From the NCBI GenBank assembly GCA_013372875.1, contig JABXIW010000081.1, positions 1 to 40,468 of the forward strand: a stretch of 40,468 bases of DNA, given 5' to 3'. The stretch is from Gammaproteobacteria bacterium. Lineage in GTDB: Bacteria; Pseudomonadota; Gammaproteobacteria; Enterobacterales; Kangiellaceae. The notes below the pieces were generated by a model. The model did no database searches and was not told the DNA's origin. It saw nothing but the letters and a program-made list of their open reading frames with translations. Every line of letters begins with the position of its first letter. The stretch's first letter is position 1. Positions 15,623-24,213 of this stretch are shown one piece after another. The position numbers and the translations under genes are program-made.

Positions 15623-17026
15623 ATGAGTTTTAAGTCTCTTAATTTGCTGCCTGAGCTGTTAGAAGCCATTAAGCAGCAAGGGTACGACAAACCTTCGCCA
15701 ATACAATTAAAAGCCATTCCAGAAGTTCTAAAAGGTCGCGATTTAATGGGCGCGGCACAAACGGGAACGGGTAAAACGGCGGGCTTTACTTTGCCTATTT
15801 TGCAGCTATTAGCGGATGGCGAGAGGGCAGGCGCTAATGCGACTCGTGCATTAATTTTAGTGCCAACGCGCGAGCTCGCAGCGCAAGTGGGCAAAAGTGT
15901 TGAAACCTATGGCAAGCATTTGCGCTTGAGTTCCATGGTGGTGTTTGGTGGCGTCAAAATTAATCCACAAATGATGCGCCTAAGAAAAGGCGTGGATATC
16001 TTAATTGCTACTCCCGGCCGCTTATTGGATTTGCATGAAAAAAATGCGGTTAAATTTAACCAGCTTGAAATCTTAGTCTTGGATGAAGCTGATCGCATGC
16101 TGGATATGGGCTTTATCCATGACATAAAGCGGGTGCTAAAAATTCTGCCTGAGAAACGTCAGAACCTGATGTTTTCGGCGACTTTTTCCGACTCGATCCG
16201 AGCCTTGGCCAAGACCATTGTTAATGAGCCGGTGGAAGTTTCAGTAAGCCCGCCAAATGCCGCCGCCAAAAGCGTTAAGCAGTGGTTACATCCTGTAGAT
16301 AAAAAACAAAAATCAGCTTTGTTGATTGAGTTAATTCAAGAACATCAATGGCATCAAATTTTAGTATTTGTTAGAACCAAACATGGTGCTAATAAACTGG
16401 TAAAGCAGCTAAATGCCGCGCGGATCCAATCATTGGCGATTCATGGCAATAAAAGCCAGGGCGCGCGGACTAAAGCGCTCGCGGATTTTAAAGCCAATAA
16501 AATACAAGCGCTAGTCGCCACCGATATCGCAGCGCGCGGGATTGATATTTCGGGTTTGCCACAAGTGGTAAATTTTGATTTACCCAATGTTGCTGAAGAT
16601 TATGTGCATCGTATTGGTCGCACGGGCAGGGCTGGGGCGCAAGGTCAAGCGGTATCCTTGGTTAGTGCCGATGAAATCAAACAGTTGCAAGACATAGAGC
16701 AACTGATCCAAAAACATATTGAGCGTGAATATGTGGGTGGTTTTGAACCAAGTCATGAAGTGCCTCAATCTAAACCAATTAAGCCGCCAAAAGCGAAGAA
16801 GCCTAAAAAGCCAAAGAAACCGAAACAGACTAAGCAGCAAGTTGCTAATGGTGAACCCGCTAAAAAACAGTCACAGAAGCAATCAGTAAAGTCGCAAGCA
16901 AAGACCAATAAGAAGGGCAAAGGCAAAGTTAACAAAAGTAAACGCAAAGCTGGTAGCCGCCAATCTTCTGCTCAAAATCCTTGGCAAGGCTCAACAAAAA
17001 ATAAAACCTCAAAAAAGAGTAATTAA
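15623..17026 (+). CDS. rhlE: DEAD-box RNA helicase, RhlE-like
   Basis: This 467-residue protein has a complete DEAD-box core: Q-motif PSPIQ (24-28), motif I AQTGTGKT (45-52), PTRELA, TPGR, DEAD (154-157), SAT, then the second RecA domain with ARGIDI and [10 protein letters not shown]. The core begins almost at residue 1, as in RhlE, and the sequence style ([19 protein letters not shown]) fits that group. From about 373 the tail is highly basic and low-complexity, with KPKKP repeats and many Gln/Ser/Lys residues. It is probably disordered and RNA-binding, as in cold-adaptation and ribosome-assembly helicases. The NYN-domain gene starts 2 bases after the stop codon, implying a functional pair. 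Confidence 0.92.
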   Translation: MSFKSLNLLPELLEAIKQQGYDKPSPIQLKAIPEVLKGRDLMGAAQTGTGKTAGFTLPILQLLADGERAGANATRALILVPTRELAAQVGKSVETYGKHLRLSSMVVFGGVKINPQMMRLRKGVDILIATPGRLLDLHEKNAVKFNQLEILVLDEADRMLDMGFIHDIKRVLKILPEKRQNLMFSATFSDSIRALAKTIVNEPVEVSVSPPNAAAKSVKQWLHPVDKKQKSALLIELIQEHQWHQILVFVRTKHGANKLVKQLNAARIQSLAIHGNKSQGARTKALADFKANKIQALVATDIAARGIDISGLPQVVNFDLPNVAEDYVHRIGRTGRAGAQGQAVSLVSADEIKQLQDIEQLIQKHIEREYVGGFEPSHEVPQSKPIKPPKAKKPKKPKKPKQTKQQVANGEPAKKQSQKQSVKSQAKTNKKGKGKVNKSKRKAGSRQSSAQNPWQGSTKNKTSKKSN

Positions 17027-17028
17027 CA

Positions 17029-17514
17029 ATGCCAAAGATTGGAGTTTTTGTTGACGTACAAAATATTTATTACACCACTCGAGATGCTTATGGGCGATCG
17101 TTTGATTATCGAAAGTTTTGGCAAAGATTGACTCAGCAAGGCGACATCGTTATTGCTAATGCTTATGCGATAAAATCAAACCAAGATAGCCAAATAAAGT
17201 TTCAAGATGCACTTAAACACATTGGTTTTGAGGTAAAGCTAAAGCCTTTTATTCAACGCAGTGATGGCTCAGCAAAAGGTGATTGGGACGTTGGCATTAG
17301 CGTTGATATTATGAAAGCTGCGGCGCGCGGCGATATTGAACGAATGATTTTATTGTCGGGCGATGGTGATTTTGACTTTTTATTAAAATCCATTCGCGAA
17401 GATTTTAATCTGATTTCAGAAGTCTATGGGGTTGAGTCATTAACCGCCCAATCACTAATTAACACTGCAGATTATTATCATCCCATCGATCCAACTTATA
17501 TCATTACTAACTGA
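17029..17514 (+). CDS. NYN-domain (LabA/DUF88 family) protein, predicted ribonuclease
   Basis: This 161-residue PIN-like NYN domain spans the whole protein. Acidic residues that would hold a metal are present: D9 in FVDVQNIY, D85/D87 in KGDWDVGISVDIM, and D112/D114 in LLSGDGDFDFLL. This is the full set expected of an active nuclease of the LabA/DUF88 group. Family members are thought to cut or process RNA; E. coli has no standard counterpart. The ATG lies 2 bases after the rhlE stop codon, so translation is probably coupled. Its 3' end overlaps dbpA, on the opposite strand, by 8 bases. Substrate is unknown; a job in RNA decay or rRNA processing with RhlE is inferred from context. Confidence 0.87.
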   Translation: MPKIGVFVDVQNIYYTTRDAYGRSFDYRKFWQRLTQQGDIVIANAYAIKSNQDSQIKFQDALKHIGFEVKLKPFIQRSDGSAKGDWDVGISVDIMKAAARGDIERMILLSGDGDFDFLLKSIREDFNLISEVYGVESLTAQSLINTADYYHPIDPTYIITN

Positions 17515-18892
17515 TTCGTTTGATTCGGTATTTTCGCCCTTTAATCTTTTCATCGCTGAGCTTCCTAAACGCCGTTTCCACCAATTTTCTTGAGATAGCA
17601 ACATAAGCCCAATTAGCAGCGACCTTGATTTTGCCCACATCATCGCCTGAAATTTGTTGGCAATTGGTAAGCACTCCTAAAATATCACCAGGACGAATTT
17701 TATTTTTTTTGCCGCCACTGATTTGCAAGGTGGCCATAGGTGCTTTATAGCCAGGTTGTTTTAATAACTGTAAATCTGGAAGTTTGTTGGCTTCAATTTT
17801 AATGCCTAAATGTTCGCCAAGACGATTAATCTTGAAGTGTTCCTTTTCAGAAAATAAAGAGCAGGCCATGCCGCTTTTGCCTGCGCGTCCCGTTCTACCG
17901 ATACGATGAACATGAGTTTCTGGATCGCTAGCGGTATGATAATTAATTACTAAATCTAGGGCTTCGATATCTAAGCCTCTGCCTGCAACATCAGTTGCCA
18001 CTAAAATCGAAATGCTTTTATTGGCAAATTGGATCAGTGCTTGGTCTCGGTCAATTTGATCCAAATCACCATGCAACGCTAACACACTAAAGCCAAATTT
18101 TTTGAGCTCGCCAGCAACTTCTTTGACTTCTTTTTTTGTGTTACAGAAAATCACTGCCGAATCAGGACGCTGCTCCAATAAAATTAAACGCGCTGCAGTG
18201 AGTCGTTGCGCATCATCATTAACTTTATAAAAGATTTGCTGAATACTCGATTCTTCATCAGTTGAATCTACTTGAATCAACTTAGGAGTTTGCATGACTC
18301 TTTTAGTCATGGTTTCGATTTCAGCTGGGTAAGTAGCGCTGAATAGTAAGCTTTGGCGCTTTTTTGGTGCATAACCAATGATGCTATCAATCGAAGGTTG
18401 AAAGCCCATATCGAGCATGCGATCGGCCTCATCGAGTACCAGCGTGGTCAATTGGTCAATATTCATAGTGCCAGCCTCTAAATGCTCTTCCACTCGACCA
18501 GGGGTACCAACCACAATGTGTACTCCGTTTTGCATAGAAGCGGTTTGAATCTTTTTAGGAATGCCGCCACAAACCACAATGACTTTAATGTTTGACATGC
18601 TTCTAGCCAATAATCTAATTTCTTCTGCGACCTGCTCGGCTAGTTCGCGAGTAGGGCAAAGCACCAGACTTTGAACATTAAAGTTCTTAACATCTAACTT
18701 ATTTAAAATGCCTAAAGCAAAAGCGGCGGTTTTACCTGAGCCTGTTTTGGCTTGGCCAATCACGTCATCGCCATTGATAATTGATGGCAGGCTTTGTGCT
18801 TGAATAGGTGTCATTTGCTGATAGCCAAGCGACTCCAGATTTTGCAGTAAATTACTATCGAGGGGAATATTTTTAAAGCTCTGCTCAGACAT
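17507..18892 (-). CDS. dbpA: ATP-dependent RNA helicase DbpA
   Basis: This 461-residue helicase acts on 23S rRNA during 50S assembly. The open frame begins with a TTG at 18904, but the ATG at 18892 (MSEQSFKNIPL) has GAGAG at proper spacing and is chosen here. The helicase core has AKTGSGKT (48-55), PTRELAEQ, TPGR, DEAD (154-157), SAT and [10 protein letters not shown]. The C-terminal domain (about 385-461: ATLQISGGKKNKIRPGDILG, then GDDVGKIKVAANWAYVAI) is the RRM-like DbpA domain that grips hairpin 92, which separates DbpA from RhlE and SrmB. It is convergent with the NYN gene and overlaps it by 8 bases. Confidence 0.96.
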   Translation of the reverse strand: MSEQSFKNIPLDSNLLQNLESLGYQQMTPIQAQSLPSIINGDDVIGQAKTGSGKTAAFALGILNKLDVKNFNVQSLVLCPTRELAEQVAEEIRLLARSMSNIKVIVVCGGIPKKIQTASMQNGVHIVVGTPGRVEEHLEAGTMNIDQLTTLVLDEADRMLDMGFQPSIDSIIGYAPKKRQSLLFSATYPAEIETMTKRVMQTPKLIQVDSTDEESSIQQIFYKVNDDAQRLTAARLILLEQRPDSAVIFCNTKKEVKEVAGELKKFGFSVLALHGDLDQIDRDQALIQFANKSISILVATDVAGRGLDIEALDLVINYHTASDPETHVHRIGRTGRAGKSGMACSLFSEKEHFKINRLGEHLGIKIEANKLPDLQLLKQPGYKAPMATLQISGGKKNKIRPGDILGVLTNCQQISGDDVGKIKVAANWAYVAISRKLVETAFRKLSDEKIKGRKYRIKRIS

Positions 18893-18987
18893 CTGGACTC
18901 TCAATTGGCAATGAAAAATTAATAGCTTTGTTGCTATGTGACTATTATCTCTTGTTATTTATTTAAAAGCGAGTTTAGAGGTTATGT

Positions 18988-19488
18988 CTAGAGTATTAAT
19001 TGATATAAGTGGCAATCAATCTTACGGCCTTGGACTAAAGCCATCTCAGGATGCAGCTTTGTGGCTTTAAATCCAAACTTACTTAAAACACTGGCTGATG
19101 CGGGGTTTTCGATGGACACAAAAGCGGAAATTCCGTTTAGGTTAAATTCGTTTTTAGCAATTCTTAGAATTTCCTTAGTGGCAAAAGTCGCAACGCCTTT
19201 GCCTGAGGCTTTTTTAGAAACGCGATAGCCAATCGTGTCATAGCCATTGTTGGCTAGACGGAGATTTGTTCTTGCTAAAATTTTGCCAGATTTATCTTTA
19301 ATTAATGCAGGATACATTTGCTTTTGTTGAAATAAATCTAAGAAGTGATTTATTTGGGCTTTGACTGAGTTGATATCATAAAAGTCGTCTGCACGTTTTT
19401 CGATGGTGGCTTCAAACCAGTCGCGGTTTTCTAGCTCGAATGCTAGCAAAGCTTCTGTATCTTCAAGGGTCAAGAGGCAAAACTTCAT
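18988..19488 (-). CDS. GNAT family N-acetyltransferase (RimJ/RimL-like)
   Basis: This 166-residue protein starts at the ATG at 19488 (GGA spaced upstream); a TTG at 19503 is possible but less likely. The layout is that of RimJ/RimL-type GNATs: ENRDWFEATIEKR early, then a beta core, an acetyl-CoA loop (YRVSKKASGKGVATFATKEI, where GKGVAT takes the place of the usual RGxGxG/A), and the closing NPASASVLSKFGFKATKLHP helix-strand. Such enzymes acetylate protein N-termini or small amines. It lies between dbpA and the trxB terminator on the same strand and is probably transcribed alone. Confidence 0.85.
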   Translation of the reverse strand: MKFCLLTLEDTEALLAFELENRDWFEATIEKRADDFYDINSVKAQINHFLDLFQQKQMYPALIKDKSGKILARTNLRLANNGYDTIGYRVSKKASGKGVATFATKEILRIAKNEFNLNGISAFVSIENPASASVLSKFGFKATKLHPEMALVQGRKIDCHLYQLIL

Positions 19489-19504
19489 CAATATTCCAAA
19501 CAAT

Positions 19505-19528
19505 AAAAAGGGCGGTTATGCCGCCCTT
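19505..19528 (-). terminator. Rho-independent terminator of trxB
   Basis: On the minus strand, AAGGGCGG, a 5-base loop and CCGCCCTT are followed by a run of T residues. It lies just after the trxB stop codon (19545) and before the GNAT start codon. Confidence 0.92.
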
Positions 19529-19544
19529 GATTTAGACTATAGAT

Positions 19545-20552
<1,008 letters not shown>

Positions 20553-20650
20553 TTAAAAATAAACCCAAGCCAGTGGATTAATTGCAGCTATAGAAAATAT
20601 CAATGGCTTCCATAGTAAAGCTATAAGTGGGATTAACTAGAAGTGCGGCT

Positions 20651-21076
20651 TTAGCAAGCCGATTGGTTCTCTTTCACGTACTCATAAGACTCTTTGATCA
20701 CTTGGCGAAGGACTTTTTCATCTACATCTTCGAGCTTATTGATATACAAGCAAGCGACACTTGTTTTGCATTTGCCTAGTTTATCCAGTAGTTCAGGGCG
20801 TTTTTTAAAGCCATCCATGATGTACAAAGTCAGGTTTTGTTTGCGTGGCGAGAAGCCCGTATAAAACCAATCACCGGCGCAACCCGACTTGGTTTGATAG
20901 GGATAGCGACCAAAACCGACAATCGAGTCGCCCCACATCACAGGCTGTTCGCCAGTGATTTCGCTCATCATTTCAAGCATTGTCAGGCCATCAGCACGTC
21001 TTTTCTTATGTTCTACGCCATTTAAAAAGTCCAATACACTGGCATCGTTGGGTTGGGTTTTGTTCTCTCTAGCCAT
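20651..21076 (-). CDS. DUF1801 domain protein
   Basis: This 141-residue soluble protein is of the DUF1801 (YdhG-like) type. Features include DVxxFLN-like start (DASVLDFLNGVEHKKRRADG), LLxMM (LTMLEMMSEITGEQPVMWG), then GFGRYPYQTKSGCAGDWFYT and SPRKQNLTLYIMDG, and a C-terminal helix pair. The family has no established reaction; structures show a small alpha/beta fold. A clear SD (AGGAGC) precedes the ATG. A short GC-rich hairpin (20646-20661) straddles its stop codon. It is divergent from the cold-shock gene and read in the same direction as trxB. Confidence 0.85.
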   Translation of the reverse strand: MARENKTQPNDASVLDFLNGVEHKKRRADGLTMLEMMSEITGEQPVMWGDSIVGFGRYPYQTKSGCAGDWFYTGFSPRKQNLTLYIMDGFKKRPELLDKLGKCKTSVACLYINKLEDVDEKVLRQVIKESYEYVKENQSAC

Positions 21077-21409
21077 TAGCTGCTCCTATGCAAATGCTCG
21101 TATAAATTAGCTGCGTTATTCTAAATTACCAAGACCAGCCAAAATTGTCTAACCAGTTGAAATTAGGACGATAATTGCTTTACTTTTAGACAAAATACTG
21201 TATCGTGCTAGTTGCTGGTTAATGTAACAGCTATGTAAGATTTTAATGTTCGACGGTACTAGGAAGATCCTCCAGGCTCACAAGCCAAAATGATTGTCCA
21301 AAGTTAGTAGCACGCTTTAATATCGTAATAGTAGTGTCATTAGTGTTCAGTAAAATACGCCGACTTTGGCAACAGATTTAAATAAGCGATATACGCTTGG
21401 AGATATAAT
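21077..21409. other. Intergenic region holding the cold-shock gene leader
   Basis: These 333 bases lie between the divergent DUF1801 and cold-shock genes. Cold-shock mRNAs of this family commonly have long structured leaders, and the length here would allow one of up to about 200 bases. Local structure I can see: a GGCT/AGCC mini-hairpin near 21274-21285, and the AAGCG/CGCTT stem at 21384-21398 touching the SD. A weak TTGCTT (21175-21180) with CTGTAT (21198-21203) is the best promoter candidate. I see no small gene. Confidence 0.5.
21384..21402 (+). promoter_or_regulatory. Hairpin next to the Shine-Dalgarno of the cold-shock gene
   Basis: AAGCG (21384-21388), loop ATATA and CGCTT (21394-21398) form a small stem that ends immediately before the SD GGAG (21399-21402), 7 bases from the ATG. 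A stem of this size could stack beside the SD and tune ribosome access with temperature; this is inference. Confidence 0.4.
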
Positions 21410-21616
21410 ATGTCAGCAATCACTGGTACTGTTAAATGGTTTAACGACTCTAAAGGTTTTGGTTTCATCGAGCAAGAAGGTGGCGAAGATGTTTTCGTAC
21501 ACTTCCGTGCTATTCAAGGTGACGGTTTCAAGAGCTTGAACGAAGGTGAAAAAGTTCAGTTCGAAATCGAGCAAGGCCCTAAAGGTGCACAAGCTGCAAA
21601 CGTTGTTAAGCTATAA
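21410..21616 (+). CDS. Cold-shock protein (CspA family)
   Basis: This 68-residue single cold-shock domain has RNP1 KGFGFIEQ and RNP2 VFVHF with the surrounding [15 protein letters not shown] start. It binds single-stranded RNA and DNA and melts mRNA structure. SD GGAG is correctly placed. It stands as a single-gene unit: long leader upstream, strong terminator at 21651-21687 downstream. Sequence alone does not show whether it is cold-induced or constitutive. The E. coli relative in this neighbourhood is cspD beside clpS, but this one lies 10 kb away and shows CspA/CspE-like features. Confidence 0.97.
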   Translation: MSAITGTVKWFNDSKGFGFIEQEGGEDVFVHFRAIQGDGFKSLNEGEKVQFEIEQGPKGAQAANVVKL

Positions 21617-21650
21617 TTCTTTATTGAATTAAATAGTTTAAGAATTGTTG

Positions 21651-21687
21651 AAAAGCCGTTGCTCTTGTTAAGAGCAGCGGCTTTTTT
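21651..21687 (+). terminator. Rho-independent terminator of the cold-shock gene
   Basis: A long stem (AAAAGCCG then TGCTCTT, 3-base loop, AAGAGCA then CGGCTTTT, with one internal mismatch) ends in a T-tract. It may also serve the convergent Nudix-like gene ending at 21698. Confidence 0.93.
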
Positions 21688-21697
21688 TAGTTTACTA

Positions 21698-22231
21698 TTA
21701 TTGATTGCTTAGTGACTTAAAATCGTCCATCAATTTAGCTTTATATTCACCTTCTTCTTGATATCTCTTTATAGAAGCTACCCAAACATAATCAGGCTCT
21801 TCTATAATTTTTTTCAGCAATATATTTATATGTGGAAATGTTAGTAAATTAAGAGCATCGCTTAATGGTAACCACTTAATGGATTCAATACTATTAGGCA
21901 GCTTCGGCTGGTCTTCCAGTTTATTGCTTACGTAAAAATACCTATCAGAAATGACTTCGTGTCTGGTTAATTTAAGTTTGCCTCGCAAAGTCGGCTTGCT
22001 TATTGTTAAACCATACTCGGAAGCTAGATCCATCATTTTTTTATTTATAAGTTTAGGGTCACTTTCATAAAAGCCTGGTGTCACCCAAAAATTAGTATTC
22101 TTAATCTTCACTAACAAGATATTTTGCTCTGAATCCAATACTATCAACCTGTGAAAATCTTTAGGGGTATTGCCATAACTGAGATTTGTAAATAGTAATA
22201 AAGATAATGCTAGTAATCGATATTTTGACAT
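21698..22231 (-). CDS. Exported Nudix-like protein with a degenerate Nudix box
   Basis: This is a 177-residue protein. Residues 1-20 (MSKYRLLALSLLLFTNLSYG) are a signal peptide, probably cut before NTPK. The rest follows the Nudix hydrolase fold: RLIVLDSEQNILLVKIKNTN, FWVTPGFYES, the helix at 60-75, RHEVISDRYFYVSNK, and ESIKWLPLSDALNLLTFPHI, which is the late helix of mRNA-decapping-like Nudix proteins. In the Nudix box (53-75) only G53, E72, G74 and the hydrophobic positions are kept. The box glutamate is P59, the REU arginine is M67 with D68 next to it, and the first glutamate of the EE pair is S71. Catalysis is therefore unlikely, and periplasmic location is unusual for the family. It is convergent with the cold-shock gene. 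It may be a binding protein rather than an enzyme. Confidence 0.75.
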   Translation of the reverse strand: MSKYRLLALSLLLFTNLSYGNTPKDFHRLIVLDSEQNILLVKIKNTNFWVTPGFYESDPKLINKKMMDLASEYGLTISKPTLRGKLKLTRHEVISDRYFYVSNKLEDQPKLPNSIESIKWLPLSDALNLLTFPHINILLKKIIEEPDYVWVASIKRYQEEGEYKAKLMDDFKSLSNQ

Positions 22232-22325
22232 GATCGAATAAGTGGGAAATTATATTTGTGAGGATAATAAGTTAACAAGTAATAAGAATCAAAAGGTATG
22301 TTGTTTCAAAATAATACTGAACAAT

Positions 22326-22352
22326 AAAAAACGCCACATTAAGTGGCGTTTT
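22326..22352 (-). terminator. Rho-independent terminator of ald
   Basis: AAAACGCCAC, a 5-base loop and GTGGCGTTTT form a 10-bp stem that on the minus strand runs into T residues. It lies 23 bases after the ald stop codon; the A/T flanks make it near-symmetric. Confidence 0.92.
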
Positions 22353-22374
22353 CAATCAAAAGTTAAGCTAAAAC

Positions 22375-23493
22375 TTAAAGCCCTAAAGCTGCTTTAGGTT
22401 CAACATAATCAAAACCTAAGTTTTCAGCAACAGACTTCTCAGTTACTTTACCGCGGTAAACGTTTAAACCATTCAATAAATGCTCATCAGAAGCTAAAGC
22501 AATCTTATAGCCTTTGTTAGCGATATCGATAATAAATGGCAAGGTTGCATTGTTCAGTGCAAATGTTGAAGTCCTTGGAACTGCGCCTGGCATATTGGCA
22601 ACACAATAGTGAACCACATCATCAACGATGAAAGTTGGCTCGGCGTGTGTGGTTGGGTGTGAAGTTTCAAAACAACCACCTTGGTCAATGGCAACATCCA
22701 CTAATACTGCACCTGGCTTCATTTTCTTAACCATGTCAGCAGTGACTAATTTCGGAGCAGCTGCGCCTGGGATCAATACGCCGCCAATCACTAAGTCAGC
22801 AGAAGTCACATGTCGTTCTAATGACTCATGGCTTGAGTAAACGGTTTCTACTTGAGTGCCGAATTCTGCATCGATACGACGAAGTACGTCTACGTTACGG
22901 TCAAGCACGATAACGCGCGCACCCATACCAACCGCCATTTTAATAGCGTTAGTACCCACAACACCGCCACCAATAACCACAACTTTAGCAGGTGATACGC
23001 CAGGAACGCCGCCCAGTAACATGCCACGGCCGCCATTGGATTTTTCAAGGCATTCGGCGCCTGCTTGGATGGACATGCGACCAGCCACTTCCGACATAGG
23101 AGCTAATAGGGGTAGTCCACCGGAACGGCTGGTCACAGTCTCATACGCGATACACACAGCGCCGGATTTCACCAAATCTTGTGTTTGTGGTAAATCAGGT
23201 GCTAAGTGCAGATAAGTGAATAGAATCTGGCCATCTTTTAAGCGCGCACGCTCTTCAGCCAAAGGCTCTTTCACTTTCACAATCATGTCTGCTTGTGCAA
23301 AAACTTCCTCAGCAGACGAGACAACGGTTGCGCCAACGGCTTCATAGTCAGCATCAGTAAAGCCGATACCGCTACCAGCGTCATGCTCAACCACAACCTG
23401 GTGTCCATGCGCAATTAATTCGCGCACACTGCCAGGAACCATACCTACCCGGTACTCATGATTTTTAATTTCTTTAGGTACCCCTATCAACAT
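22375..23493 (-). CDS. ald: Alanine dehydrogenase
   Basis: This 372-residue enzyme converts alanine and NAD+ to pyruvate and ammonia. A TTG at 23508 would add five residues, but the ATG at 23493 begins MLIGVPKEIKNHEYRV, the canonical start and length, with GGAG upstream. Catalytic residues agree with family numbering: R15, K75 (IVKVKEP), H96 (YLHLAP) and D270 (VDVAIDQGG). The Rossmann glycines are in VVVIGGGVVGTNA (about 171-183). It is transcribed away from lrp across 161 bases. Lrp/AsnC family proteins commonly control ald in other bacteria, so local regulation is likely; a candidate Lrp box lies at 23581-23595. Its own terminator follows. Confidence 0.97.
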   Translation of the reverse strand: MLIGVPKEIKNHEYRVGMVPGSVRELIAHGHQVVVEHDAGSGIGFTDADYEAVGATVVSSAEEVFAQADMIVKVKEPLAEERARLKDGQILFTYLHLAPDLPQTQDLVKSGAVCIAYETVTSRSGGLPLLAPMSEVAGRMSIQAGAECLEKSNGGRGMLLGGVPGVSPAKVVVIGGGVVGTNAIKMAVGMGARVIVLDRNVDVLRRIDAEFGTQVETVYSSHESLERHVTSADLVIGGVLIPGAAAPKLVTADMVKKMKPGAVLVDVAIDQGGCFETSHPTTHAEPTFIVDDVVHYCVANMPGAVPRTSTFALNNATLPFIIDIANKGYKIALASDEHLLNGLNVYRGKVTEKSVAENLGFDYVEPKAALGL

Positions 23494-23654
23494 AATCTTA
23501 TTCTCCAATATGATGATAATTTCAAAATCTCTCTATCAGCTAGCCTAATAGAGAGTTGCGCTATTATATTCCTAGTTTTGCAGTTTTATTTGCTAAAGAT
23601 TGCTTATTTGTAGTATAAAAAACTAAATAAATGCTATTTGTGGTAGTTTAAACT
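23494..23654. promoter_or_regulatory. Divergent ald-lrp regulatory region
   Basis: In these 161 AT-rich bases I see an inverted repeat, CTCTCTAT (23529-23536) and ATAGAGAG (23548-23555) with an 11-base spacer. There is also an Lrp-consensus-like 15-mer at 23581-23595, CAGTTTTATTTGCTA, agreeing with YAGHAWATTWTDCTR at 12 of 15 positions. Both promoters must lie here. The 15-mer sits midway, where it could regulate both genes. Confidence 0.45.
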
Positions 23655-24143
23655 TTGAAAACACAAAATGCCAGCAAGCAAATACTGGATCGAATTGATT
23701 TGCGGATCTTGAATGAACTGCAGACCAATGGTCGTATTTCGAATGTGGAGTTGGCGAAAAAAGTCGGTTTGAGCGCAACGCCTTGTTTGGAAAGGGTGAA
23801 GCGGTTGGAAGCCAATGGTTTTATTGAAGGCTATAGCGCCCGTCTAAATCCTATGAAATTATCCGCTTCCTTGCTGGTTTTTGTGGAGATCCGATTATCG
23901 CGAACTTCGCCCGATGTATTCGAAGATTTTAAGCAAGCGGTAACCGATTTGCCGATGATTTTAGAGTGTCATCTAGTTTCGGGTGACTTTGATTATCTAT
24001 TAAAAGCTCGCGTGGCCGACATGAAAGCCTATCGAAAATTACTTGGCGAAACGCTATTGACTTTGCCGGGGGTGAGCGCCTCGCGCTCTTACATGGTGAT
24101 GGAAGAGGTTAAAGAAAGCCATAACTTGCCTATTTCTGTATAA
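23655..24143 (+). CDS. lrp: Leucine-responsive regulatory protein Lrp (Lrp/AsnC family)
   Basis: This 162-residue regulator has an N-terminal winged HTH (about 10-60: LDRIDLRILNELQTNGRISN, VELAKKVGLSATPCLERVKR) and a C-terminal RAM ligand-binding domain (about 70-150: VFVEIRLSRTSPD, HLVSGDFDYLLKARVADM). The start is TTG at 23655: an in-frame TAA lies two codons upstream and the first in-frame ATG is deep inside the protein. No clear SD is visible, suggesting weak translation. The position before ftsK-lolA-rarA matches E. coli lrp. The divergent gene is ald. It may be the global Lrp or a local alanine-responsive member; the synteny favours Lrp. Confidence 0.93.
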   Translation: MKTQNASKQILDRIDLRILNELQTNGRISNVELAKKVGLSATPCLERVKRLEANGFIEGYSARLNPMKLSASLLVFVEIRLSRTSPDVFEDFKQAVTDLPMILECHLVSGDFDYLLKARVADMKAYRKLLGETLLTLPGVSASRSYMVMEEVKESHNLPISV

Positions 24144-24213
24144 CTGTAGAGCGAGTTCTTGGGTATTGGCTGAAGAATGCGTAGAATAGCCTAAAAATAA
24201 AGGTATTAATTTA

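Noticed and set aside
20646..20661. CGGCTT/AAGCCG hairpin over the DUF1801 stop codon
   Set aside because: No T-tract follows on the minus strand, so I do not call it a terminator; too short to claim another role.
22856..23215. 119-residue plus-strand frame inside ald
   Set aside because: Antisense shadow of ald, rich in Pro/Thr/Ser from the complementary codon pattern, with no initiation signal.
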